From Larimichthys crocea (taxonomy: Eukaryota; Chordata; Actinopteri; Sciaenidae), in contig NC_040020.1 of NCBI RefSeq assembly GCF_000972845.2, positions 2,480,669 to 2,544,668 on the forward strand: DNA of 64,000 nt, read 5' to 3'. The notes below the pieces were generated by a model that was not told the DNA's origin, made no database searches, and worked only from the letters and a program-made list of their open reading frames with translations. Below are positions 48,851 to 58,534 of the stretch, one piece after another. A program made the position numbers and the translations under genes. Position 1 is the first letter of the stretch, and the number at the start of each line of letters is the position of its first letter.

Positions 48851-49716
48851 TCCTTAACAATTAGCTTTGCATGATGCTGTCAGATGCTTTCAATCTGAGA
48901 GAGGTCCACCTCATTAAATGCAAAATATTTCATTACTATGTTCAGTCTATTTCAAGCATTCTGCATCACATTATCAACAATGCATGAAAAATGTCCCCGC
49001 TTACTGCAGTGAATGTCCTCTATGTGGATATTTTGTGTCTGCGTGTAGAAATCTTCCCTGTCAGGCAAACAGGGCAGGATATGGTGGATAACAACAAGCT
49101 GAAGGAAAATCTCTTGGACTAGAAAAAAAACAAGACATCTCGACACGTGGGAAGAATGTAGAATATACATGCAAACATTTCATTTATAATGTATGTTGTT
49201 GTTCGTGGCATATTCTAAGTGAAGAATTGAGTCCATACAAAGTAAAAGCTGGTCTTTTAACTGAAAAGATAACAATATACACAGTATAAAGAGCTTAAAG
49301 AGTACATACACATACAGAAAACTTAGTTTAAAATTGTCTGTCACCTGAAAACTGGGCCAAGAAGATTCTTCTTTCGTCGAAGGCTCATGTCATGCAGTTC
49401 ACTGCAGAAATGCCTATCATTTTTTAAAGTTTGTAATCCAATTACCAAGATGTAATATACACTAATGCACTCCTGCATCCAGTAACATGTTCAGGTTCAT
49501 ACTGACTTTATGATTATGAATTTGACTCTCTCTTCAGCCTGAATGAAGAAGGATCACTAAAAGGTATGTCAAGGCGGCTCCACAAAGACTCACTCTGTAA
49601 TCTCTTTTTTCAAAATGAGTCAGTGACTTCAAGCAATAATCTTTATTAAACCAAGATACATTGCTGACAAAATGTCGCTGGATTTATATGAGCTCCGGGA
49701 ACTTCAGGATAAAATG
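48851..49716. other. Unassigned DNA
   Basis: No recognised gene or repeat. A minus frame of 72 codons (48952-49170) is unsupported. Confidence 0.5.
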
Positions 49717-49748
49717 TTTTCATAGCATTTAAATCAATGCTATGAAAA
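49717..49748. repeat. Perfect 12-bp hairpin
   Basis: TTTTCATAGCAT (49717-49728) and its exact complement ATGCTATGAAAA (49737-49748) flank an 8-nt loop, TTAAATCA. Confidence 0.85.
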
Positions 49749-49867
49749 TATTCCTCATTTGAAAGAAAAGGCTGTTATCATTACTATTGCATATAGTAAT
49801 ACACAAACTGGATAGTCAAAGCTCTTGAATAAAGCTCTAGGAATTAGTCTGCTCATTTGGTCTACCA

Positions 49868-50089
49868 CGCTGGTCCAGACTGAAATATCTTTCTACGCAT
49901 TTGGCAGGAGGGCAGGCACTAATGTCAAGTCTCATTCATGTCCCTTTATGATAATTTGTAATAACCATGGTAAGCCCGTAACTTCTTCTCTATGATCATT
50001 ACCTGGATTTAATTTGCCCAATACTTTTTTTTAATTTCATGGCCAAATTCTTGCAGAACAAAAGACATTCTCATCAGCCTTGGCTCTAT

Positions 50090-50090
<1 letters not shown>
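49868..50090 (+). mobile_element. Second copy of the 28.8 kb repeat, truncated at the GATA array
   Basis: It starts GCTGGTCCAGACTGAAATAT, then after a deletion continues CTCATTCATGTCCCTTTATG, TAATTTGTAATAACCATGGT, GCCCAATAC and CTTGCAGAACAAAAGACATT, ending CTCATCAGCCTTGGCT. These follow the central part of the same percomorph repeat in forward orientation. Similarity stops exactly where the GATA array begins at 50091. Confidence 0.65.

Positions 50091-50184
<94 letters not shown>
50091..50184. repeat. (GATA)n microsatellite, about 23 units
   Basis: Ninety-four bases of uninterrupted AGAT/GATA. The array explains the SIYLSIYL periodicity of the minus frame at 50037-50222. Confidence 0.98.
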
Positions 50185-50314
50185 TCTATTATTTGTAATG
50201 CAATGTAGACACCCTTGCACAAGTATAAAAGTTCACAACAGCATAGGTCACTGGCATAGGCTATGGCGGAGGCTCTACATGTAACTATACTGTAAATCAG
50301 GCTTCAGTCTTGTT

Positions 50315-50585
50315 GAATTACAAGTAGCTTAGAGAAGCCAAGTCTTTGGGGGTCTTGACATGGGTCACCAGTTCAAGTCCAGCACAGACCAGGAGTGTGA
50401 ACTGGTAGCTGGAGCGATGCCAGTTTGCCTCCTGGGCACAATCAAAGTACCCTTAAGCTTGGCCCCGAATCTCACAACTACTCTGGGAGCCATGCTAAGA
50501 GGCGACACTCTCGCTCTGACATCTCTCCATGCATTAATTATATAGGTCTTGTTTTTATTCAGAAATGACCATTGGTGGGGTTAGG
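50315..50585 (+). mobile_element. tRNA-derived SINE
   Basis: A-box-like TAGCTTAGAGAA lies at 50325-50336, and a near-perfect B box, GTTCAAGTCC, at 50371-50380. The body follows a fish SINE that I recall well: GTGTGAACTGGTAGCTGGAG, GCCAGTTTGCCTCCTGGGCA, AAGTACCCTTAAGCTTGGCC (copies: AGGTGCCCTTGAGCAAGGCA), ACTACTCTGGGAGCC and CTCTGACATCTCTCCATGCA, then ATATAGGTCTTGTTTTTATT. The terminal AATTTCCC...AATAAA tail is missing. The 61-codon plus frame inside is a shadow. Confidence 0.85.
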
Positions 50586-51280
50586 GTAGATGATAATAAC
50601 CTGCATGTGTTTACATGATGTCTAAGAGTTTGGAGAAATAGGAAAAGAGATAAGAAAACTACATGTGAGGGAATGTGTGAAAACAGTTTTATCAACCAAG
50701 TGAGACATCTTGGCAAGTCCCATCTACTGTAGAAAGAACAGGTAATTTGACATCTAAAATTGCAGCCATTTCCTGCAAACATTAGGCAGTGTATTACACA
50801 ATTACACACATTATGCTGCAATGGTAAGTGGAGCTCAGAGAAATTCAGGGTAATATTGAGAAGAGTGCCAGAAGAAACGGTCAAGGTCACGTTTTATCTA
50901 CATTCAGGGGCAGGATCCGTTCAACTGATCGCACGAAAGTGCTGACTGGGGAAGACATTGTCTGAATGTATATTAGAGCTTTTAAAGCACAGGACATTCA
51001 TCTAGTGGGGTGGATTCAAAGGGCCAAGGGCCAGATACATTCTTCCAAAATACAGTCTGGTTAAATGCGGCTGAAAAAATGCAAAACTTTAAAAAACAAC
51101 GCTACAAATTTGCATCAAATCCCACAGAGGGAACAGTTAGAAAATAGTGATTTATACTGTTCCACTATGAGAGATAGCTGTATTGCTTTGAAGTTACTTC
51201 TGTAGAATTTGTCATATCTGTCAGGGAGACGTTGCTGTCACAGCAGAAGAGCTGAATAAAACTGTGTTGTAGGGCTCAAA
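50586..51280. other. Unassigned DNA
   Basis: The minus frame of 111 codons (50555-50890) is long but unrecognised, overlaps the SINE end and has no splice support. Confidence 0.45.
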
Positions 51281-51284
51281 GCAC

Positions 51285-51410
51285 TGAAAACTTAAATTTG
51301 AAAAACCAGCACGCAACAGCAGGAAGTCATTTGAGAAATGATGCCATGGTTACTCAGGATAATCCACAGACCATGATGTGGCAAGTTTTCACTATTTTCT
51401 AATGAAAGTT
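51285..51410. mobile_element. Degraded multicopy fish repeat (copy 2)
   Basis: GGTTACTCAGGATAATCCAC AGACC (51351-51375) corresponds to the core at 33784-33805. Preceding words (AGCACTGAAAACTTAAATTT, GGAAGTCATTTGAGAAATGA) and the following AAGTTTTCACTATTTTCT fit the same remembered family. Confidence 0.4.
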
Positions 51411-52035
51411 ATTGAAGCTTGCAGATCAATGAAAGGCTTTTTCAGTAATTCAAAGTTTGGGGCCCATTTGAGACTTTTCTTAAGTGTGACTTAAGTGTGA
51501 TCTCGCTTCAAAAGGTCCACAGAGTTTTGAGTTTTTAACCACATCTCCCAGCCTTCAGATGAGTTGCGTCAACACAAGCCAGATCTACCAGAAATTTCAC
51601 TGCTGTTGTGCAAAATTATTGAATTATGTTGTAGTAGGAAACATATTCCCTGGTTGGATTATTTTCAGAAGCAACTTGTTTTGAGTTTTGACATTTGAGA
51701 ACTGAGTAGCCAGGAGGTATTTGCCATGTATAGAAGCTTAAGACTTTTGAAGATATTGAAGAATTGTCTGGTCAAATAACATCCTATAACTACAAATGAA
51801 ACGTTCTGTCTGATTTCTATTTGGTGTGCTGTCATGCAGAGAACATGTTAGAAGTCTCCTACTTGCCAAGATAAGCAGCAGATGATGTGAACACACTGTT
51901 TCAACCAGTTTCATGAACTGCAATATCTTGTCTTGTAAATTCAGCAGTAAATTCAATACATTAAGTCGTTTCTTTCATAAATGTACCATGTCTGATGTGA
52001 ATCTTACCTGCTACACTGATTATATGGTGAAACCA

Positions 52036-52170
52036 ATTTTATGGTGAAAACTGCCAAACCATAACAGTAAAAGGCGTAATCATTTACAGAGTGAAACAAT
52101 CATATTTCAACATATTTAAGGGCGGTTTTGTCTTTTCCATTTCACGGTTTGGCAGTTTTCACCGTAAAAT
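52036..52170. mobile_element. MITE-like element with 25-bp terminal inverted repeats
   Basis: 52036-52060 and 52146-52170 are reverse complements at 24 of 25 positions, with 18 perfect (GGTGAAAACTGCCAAACC and its complement). They enclose 85 bp. The arms resemble a palindromic TTTACGGT-containing element I recall from teleost genomes, whose copies carry runs of ACAGTAAAA and TTTTACGGT. It has no coding capacity, so a non-autonomous DNA transposon or fold-back element is the best reading. The 114-codon frame at 52091-52435 crosses it and is unlikely to be a gene. Confidence 0.7.
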
Positions 52171-55049
52171 CTACAGACATTTTAAAATATGGAATAAAAA
52201 GGCAACCTTCAATGTAAAACCAATGGTACTAATTTCCTATTACCATAATATTAGCAACTATTTTTTTTGTACAGTGAAACATTTAGCACTGTTTCAACTG
52301 ATTTCACAATTTAGACTGAATTTAAAGCATTTTACGACACTGATTTCTAACATGTCAAATGTTACAAATACAGTTAAAAAGAGACAAAACAGTAACTTAA
52401 GTTTCTACTTTCAGACAACTCTCGCAATTTTGTAAGTTGTTGAGTTCGGAGAAACTTTGTGAAACACTGTCTTTGGGAAATCCTTAGTTATTTGGACCAT
52501 ATTATAAGTTCAGCAAATGTTATACATTAAAATGTTTCTTTTTGTGTGTCCATTTGTCCCAGTGTGTTGGCTACTAGAGCTAGAAAGCGAGATCTAATCA
52601 CAAGAGGTCACTTGAGACGCATGTGGAGACACATCCTAGTGTGTGAACTCACGTACTTAGAGCTGTCCACTGGTGATACGATCAGCAAAGATGGATGTTA
52701 ATGCCAGGTATGAACAGGCTCTTTGACACCGACGCCTGGGGTTCACAACCAGATGTCAACAATGTCATGATTAGGCAACAAAAACACTTATTATTGAGAA
52801 ATGGTAATCATAACACTGTGTTTTGTGATTCAAGAAAAATTTCCTGTATTAAATCAGACCCTGATGTGTCCCTGACCTTAACTAAGTCCAGGGATAATCA
52901 TAAACATGTTTTGTACTGCTGTAATCACTGCAATCAGATATTGTACTGCAAAATCAGATAATTTGATAGAAAACAAATCAAATACCTTGTCATTGAACAA
53001 GTGATTTCATGTACAGTCACATTTTGATGATTATAATTTGCTTTTTCGGGAATACAAAACATTAAATCACCAAATATAATAACTACAAAACGCACTGAGA
53101 GGAAGACCCCTGGAAGACCCTTTAGCTCAGATAAGAAACCACAACAAAAACAACTTCTATGTCCTTTTCATTCTCTGTTAATGAGACTACTCATCTGACA
53201 CTGTAATAACCTCCCATTCACAGCCTTCACATCTTCCTCGAGACACCCCCATCTTCCTTTCATCCACCTCCAGCTCTCTCTGCCCTCCAGACCCCGTAAT
53301 CAGTCAGGTGTAGAGCCTCGGATGTCGACCTCCACACTGACACACACAGTGACGCATGGCCCTGCTTACATTCAGGTCGCACTCTGTCTTGCATAACTCA
53401 TGTCTGTGAAACTGCCACTCTCTATCAGCCATTGTCTGGCTGCACACCATCCAGAAGGCAAAGGAGCCGCTTTAAGCTATTGAACATAGTAGAGGAATCC
53501 TGATTGAAATGCTGCTCGCTTGCAGCAACTGTGCAGCAGACTGTGATATGAATTAATGGCAGTAATGGCCATGATAGCTTGCCAGTGCTTGGTTTGTTCC
53601 CGAGTTGTTCCTAAATTGTGTTTAGAGTACTTTAAGATCTTGGAGAGATGTGTGTTGTCTGTAAAGTTTAAACCATCTATAGCGATTTCTGTCAGAAAAA
53701 ACACCCATAGTGTAACAGATAACAATTTACGGTATGTGCCTGTGGAAATATGATTTGTAAAACAAAGTAAAAACACAAGAAATATGATCTATCTATGAAG
53801 TAAAGCCCAGTCTGGAACAAGATTATGATGGAAGATCCCAAGGAGCCCAGAAAACACACTACCAAAGTTAAATTCAACTCTATTTCTGGATTAAAAACAT
53901 TCCAGCTTTCACAGTGTGCCACAATGTTATTCCAGAGTGAACAATGTTTATTTTATAAACAGTAGCAAAAACATCTCTTTCTTTCATATTAGCATTTGGA
54001 TAATAAAAGGCTGATTCATAGCCAGGTAATAGCTAAAAGCACACACTCTGTCTTCAGTGTCACACTAATCACTGATTTGATTTCGTACATGGGGGAACAG
54101 AGCCACTCATCAAAAGCTGAGTAGAAACTGTTTTGGAACATTTGCTATTATCCAGATGTTTAAAATGATCTCTGTATATTTGCGTTAACAAGCATCATAT
54201 GGACAAAAACATTTTTGATATGCGTGCTTCTGAAACTAATTAGCGTGATGGAGGATATCTGCTTTCAACTGACCCTTAAGACGGTCCAACAGTCAACCAG
54301 AAATCCACTTGAGCATCTGCTGAAGATCCATTACAGTGTAGAAAAAGCATATTGGCTATTTAGTCTCTCTATCTGTCTCGGGACACAGCATGATGTTAAG
54401 TGTATTTGCGAATGACTTGTGACTTATTGTAGGGACACGGACATCTGCAGAAAGGCCCTTGTCTTGTTTTGCCTCTGTGATATAAGATCATGCATTAAAA
54501 CTGCGTGGACTACCTCCACGGATAATTGAAAATGAAAGTGAACATGCAGATACTGTGTATGTTGCTAAGTGCTATATTTATTACCGTAAGATAACAACAG
54601 GAGCAAAAACTTGTTTATATCAGAATAACATTGTGCATTTAAGACAAGACCTTGGAAAGAAAACCCTGAGCTTCTCTGGTTCTTCTCAACAGAAGGTGCA
54701 TTTAATAATTCACACCTTAATAACTGTCTTGCACCGCAGAGTATTCCTAAACTGGAGCGAAAGAAGGAATATGCTGGAGGAGGTGGAGCTGAGAAATCTG
54801 CCTTCCAGTTGCTCCACACAGCTACTGCCCATGATGGAATTTATCACATAAATTAACACACTGAGTCAACCTGAGATGACTGTTTGCCTCTTTAAGGATT
54901 CAAGCTCTTAGCACACTCTCAAGGTTTTTATTTTCTTGGAGAAAATCTGTGTTTTCTTTTTTGTCATACAGCTTATCTTTTCGGTTGATGATTTTTTTTC
55001 TGCAGCCAATCGATAAAAGACAGTATAAGCCTCAAGTTAAATGACAATC
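52171..55049. other. Unassigned DNA
   Basis: No recognised gene. A short local duplication GGAAGACCCCT/GGAAGACCCTT lies near 53102-53124. The 99-codon minus frame at 53477-53776 and the 98- and 84-codon frames at 54555-54851 overlap each other on opposite strands and lack support. Confidence 0.45.
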
Positions 55050-55692
55050 AGTGTCGGAAAGAGTACTATTTCACTCAGGTAAAAGTAGAATTACAGCTGT
55101 AAAAATGTACTTGGACAAATGTAAAAATTTAAATATGCTCATAACATATTAAGAAGTGCAGTAACATGCCAGTGTACACACCACAGAACCCTCAACAAAC
55201 TCAACAAACAAACACAAGTGAAATATAATTCTGAATACATAAATATATATAAAGAACCATGGAACTAAAGATGCATACAAAGACAAGACTGCACAGTTTT
55301 TTGTACACGATCCTACTTTGGCTCTGATTGTTGACATTCTGCTCACTGCTCATTGTTGTTCTGTTCCTTGTGCATCAGTCCAATCCTCTGTGTCACACTG
55401 CAGAATGAGTCAGAACATCTGTTGGACACATCATGGGTGTAATTTGTTTCACTTCTGTCAATGTGGTAGATGCATTTTTTTTTAAACCTACAACCTACCT
55501 ATATATATATTTTTTTTTAAATTATATTGCATCTATGTACTGTTCTCAAGAGTTGCTGTACCTCTCTCACCTCCTGACACTCCTGCTGACTGACATTGAC
55601 TGGTGTGGAGTGGTGTCCATTGGCTACTTGATACTTGATAAAAAACTACTACTAAAAGTTCTAAAAGTAGAAGTATTAAAAGTAAAATGACT
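55050..55692 (+). mobile_element. AAAAGTA-rich multicopy fish repeat
   Basis: GTCGGAAAGAGTACTATTTC, CACTCAGGTAAAAGTAGAAT and TACAGCTGTAAAAATGTACT at 55053-55112, and the AAAGTTCTAAAAGTAGAAGT and ATTAAAAGTAAAATG words at 55658-55692, match the two sides of an interspersed repeat that I recall as widespread in percomorphs. The interior contains an AT run near 55500-55520. Whether both sides are one copy is not certain. Confidence 0.5.
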
Positions 55693-55836
55693 ATTAAAAA
55701 AAAATCTGCCTACCATATACATAATCTACTGGTACAAGGTATAACATTTATTCTATCTTTTGTTTGACCATAACCTTAACTTCTTTTCCTGTGACAAACT
55801 GACTTTTGACAGTTGGGTATGGAGGCCACAAGTCTG

Positions 55837-55850
55837 AAAAAAAAAAAAAA
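55837..55850. repeat. A14 homopolymer
   Basis: A run of fourteen A. No target-site duplication was identified. Confidence 0.9.
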
Positions 55851-57269
55851 CCTCAGGGTCTGCCCGAGGCTACATTACCTGCTACTGGTAAAGATAATCT
55901 AACTAAAAATTGCTTGCCTGGGTTTGCATTGCACATGATTCTTAGTGTTTCCCCTCAGGCCCACCGTATGTGTCCCTGCTTTTCTAGACTCCAGGAAAGT
56001 TTCACGAATATAAAAGCCCCATGGATTCAAAATAATAATAAATAATAACAATACAATAATCGAGTAATAATAAAGCTTGTTTGTAGTCCAATGTGTCCTG
56101 TGGATGTTTTTACAGGTGTCTCTTTTGTAATGGTGGTCTATGATGAAAATGTTTTGTGCGTTACAATACTGTGAGTGGCCACTAGGAAAGATTATCGTGA
56201 TTGAATTGAGCCACAATATCCAGTATGAATGAATCTCCAACCAAACCGAGTTGCGCTGTAGGGAATGTTATTTCTTCTCATATCAGTATGGGAATCTATG
56301 CCCCCACAAAACTATTTCAAAGAAGACATACTTATTGGTTTTTCCCTGAGACATCGCTGAGATTTAATTTCTTAAACTAACAGTAAATACATATTTGGCA
56401 CAGCTCAAGCAATTTTAAAGACTGCTGTGCTTGGCAAAGACTTGGCACTTTATGGCAATCTGATGATGTCTTAAGTACTTAAGTACTAACCCTAACCCAT
56501 AAGACAGTGAGTGATGACCAGTGACATGATACTTGAAGGTGGTTTTGGTCCCACTTTTCAATACCAACACAGTTTCCTTATGTCAGATAGAAAGTTAATA
56601 AATAAATGTTTCTGACAGGATGAAAAGTTTCACAAATGTTAGTCAAAGTTAGCCATACAGACAACCAGTCACATTTAATCTAAATTTAATCTGCACTTTA
56701 ATGAATAGCTTATGAAACTAGATCTGCCCTGTGGACTCCCCTCCTGATGTTGTCTGAGAAGTTGTCTGTGAACCAGGAGTCTCATATTGCAGATTGTCAA
56801 GCACAAGTTCCAGACAGGGTCTCGGGGGATTCCTTGCAAATAAAGAATAGTTTAATTTCACGGGTTATAGCATTTTCGATGTAGAGGGCTACGACAGGAG
56901 CATGTCACTGTGAGTCCTGCAAGACAAAACACAAATGTCATGGATGCGGTCACTGTAGCAAAGTGTGGAACATAGTCGTCTCCAGAGAAAAATAAAATAT
57001 GATTTATGGATGTGTTTCTCCTTTTATGCAGGATCCCAATTAGCCTGGACATTGATATGAGCATGATAGCTCCCTACCCTGGCAGCTATTAAATCCAGAC
57101 ACTTATTTGATGGTCGACTACTTTCACAGTGATTTCACCCACAGCAAAATGCACCATAAAAAGTTTTTGAATGTGTCAAAGAAAGTTTATTTGTACTTGT
57201 AAATGTATTTTTTTTAAATAGTTGAATAAATATAAATTGTTGGTATTTCAAATAAAAAAAAATGGCTAC
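55851..57269. other. Unassigned DNA
   Basis: The 113-codon minus frame at 55899-56240 has no recognised similarity. A block around 55850-56020 has the look of an old repeat. Nothing else can be supported. Confidence 0.4.
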
Positions 57270-57830
57270 ATATTTGTGTTGTGGTTTTGGGCTTCTTGTT
57301 TAGTGTTTCCTGTTTTATTTTGTATTTTTCTTTTTGTCTGTGACTTCCTGCCTTTGTTGTTTTTCCCACCCGTTTTTATTGTCTATTCCTTCCCACGTCT
57401 TGTTTTCTTGTCTTCACTTATGTATTTACTCCCTGGGTTGCTTGGTGTCAGGGTCAGTCTTGTGTTTGTTCTGTCCTAATGCTTCTCCCCATGTTTCTAT
57501 TCCTGCTACCAGTGTAGAATGATGGATTTAGTTTGTTTTAGCTTTGACTTCTCAGTCGCTTTTTTGTTATTTTGTCTTTACCTGCCTCTTAAGTGTGTTA
57601 TGGAATTTTTTATCCTTAGGTTACACATGGTCACGTGTGGGCCTTGAGGTCCTCAGTATTAATTGTTTGGCTTTGACTGGGTGCCAGTCTATCTCAACAC
57701 TGAGACCTATTGCTGCCTTTCTAGACATAATAGCTTGCCGTTGACGTTCAAATCTGCGTAAACAGACATCTGTGTCTCCAGACTAGAATGTGTTGACAAT
57801 AACACCTCCATGAATAAAGGCATTCTCTTT
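57270..57830 (+). mobile_element. T/TTTG-rich probable retroelement remnant ending in AATAAA
   Basis: A strongly strand-biased stretch rich in TTTTG and CCTG words (TGTGACTTCCTGCCTTTGTT, GTCTTGTGTTTGTTCTGTCC, CCCCATGTTTCTATTCCTGC) runs for about 350 bp. A poly(A) signal AATAAA follows at 57813-57818. Similar T-rich, C-poor stretches with a terminal AATAAAG are known to me from fish retroelements. Plus frames here are products of the composition bias. Confidence 0.35.
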
Positions 57831-57976
57831 GACTTATTCTGGGGCGTGTAGTATTTCTGGTGTTATCTTGGGGTTTGAAGTCGATCCACCAGGACGAGTT
57901 TGGCAGAATGTGAGACCGGCTCAGGCACTTCTGATGAACTTTGAGAGTGTCTCTAATTCTCCTTGGCACAATTTAG
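57814..57976 (+). other. Candidate exon ending at a strong donor (plus strand)
   Basis: A plus frame is open from 57814 (after TGA) to TTA G|GTGAGTAAA at 57976, a near-perfect donor in phase 1. It reads SISGVILGFEVDPPGRV, WQNVRPAQALLMNF and ESVSNSPWHNL, with normal amino-acid balance. It contains no good start codon and the acceptor is unclear (GCGTGTAG or TTTGAAG). AATAAA overlaps its beginning, so it may instead be part of a repeat. Confidence 0.2.
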
Positions 57977-58148
57977 GTGAGTAAAAGATATATTCCCCAG
58001 TACCCGTGTGTTAATAAGCATTTATGTGCAGGTACACATGCGACAAATATCAATAATGCACATCAATTCTGTCACTAGCCTGTTTTTGCTCACCACTTGC
58101 GTTTTTTGTTTGAGTACACACTGCTGTGCACAGTGCACACACTGCACA

Positions 58149-58192
58149 CGCAAAGTCATCTGATGCGGATCGCAAAGTCATCTGATGCGGAT
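58149..58192. repeat. Perfect 22-bp tandem duplication
   Basis: CGCAAAGTCATCTGATGCGG AT occurs twice in direct succession without substitution, just inside the presumed hAT-like element. Confidence 0.95.
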
Positions 58193-58399
58193 TTGCTCCT
58201 TGATCAAGTGACATTTGTCCGGATTTTTGGCAAGAGTGCCATCAGATCATCACCGCAGCTGGATGGCCCGATTTACATACCCAGCGCAGCTGATAATCAC
58301 CAGAAAAATTTACTAAAATTATATACACTTCTGTTATTAAGTCCAGTTCAGTCTGTTAATGTTGATAACCGTTCAAACAATTCAACAATATAACATATT

Positions 58400-58534
58400 T
58401 GACCACTTTTAATTGATTTTTCTAACTTTAATACATTGAAGTTAAGGCTATATAGCTAATTTCTAGTAAGTGGCCCACCCCCTCCTATATGTTTATATAT
58501 GTGGCCCTCATTGAAAAAAGTTTGGACACCCCTG
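58400..58534. mobile_element. hAT-type transposon terminus
   Basis: The stretch ends TTTGGACACCCCTG (58521-58534), the complement of CAGGGGTGTCCAAA, preceded by GTGGCCCTCATTGAAAAAAG. This is the terminal inverted repeat and subterminal GGGCCACAT region that I associate with hAT elements of vertebrates. The opposite end is not visible in the preceding kilobase, so only one terminus, or a strongly deleted copy, is present. An 8-bp target duplication partner of GCATAAGA was not found. Confidence 0.6.

Noticed and set aside
50037..50222. Minus frame with LSIYLSIY repeats
   Set aside because: A direct translation of the GATA array.
52091..52435. 114-codon plus frame
   Set aside because: It runs through one arm of the inverted-repeat element and is biased toward F, K and N, as AT-rich chance frames are.
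55899..56240. 113-codon minus frame with a hydrophobic centre
   Set aside because: The hydrophobic part reflects an AATAATAAT-rich tract. No homology recalled and no splice or poly(A) support.
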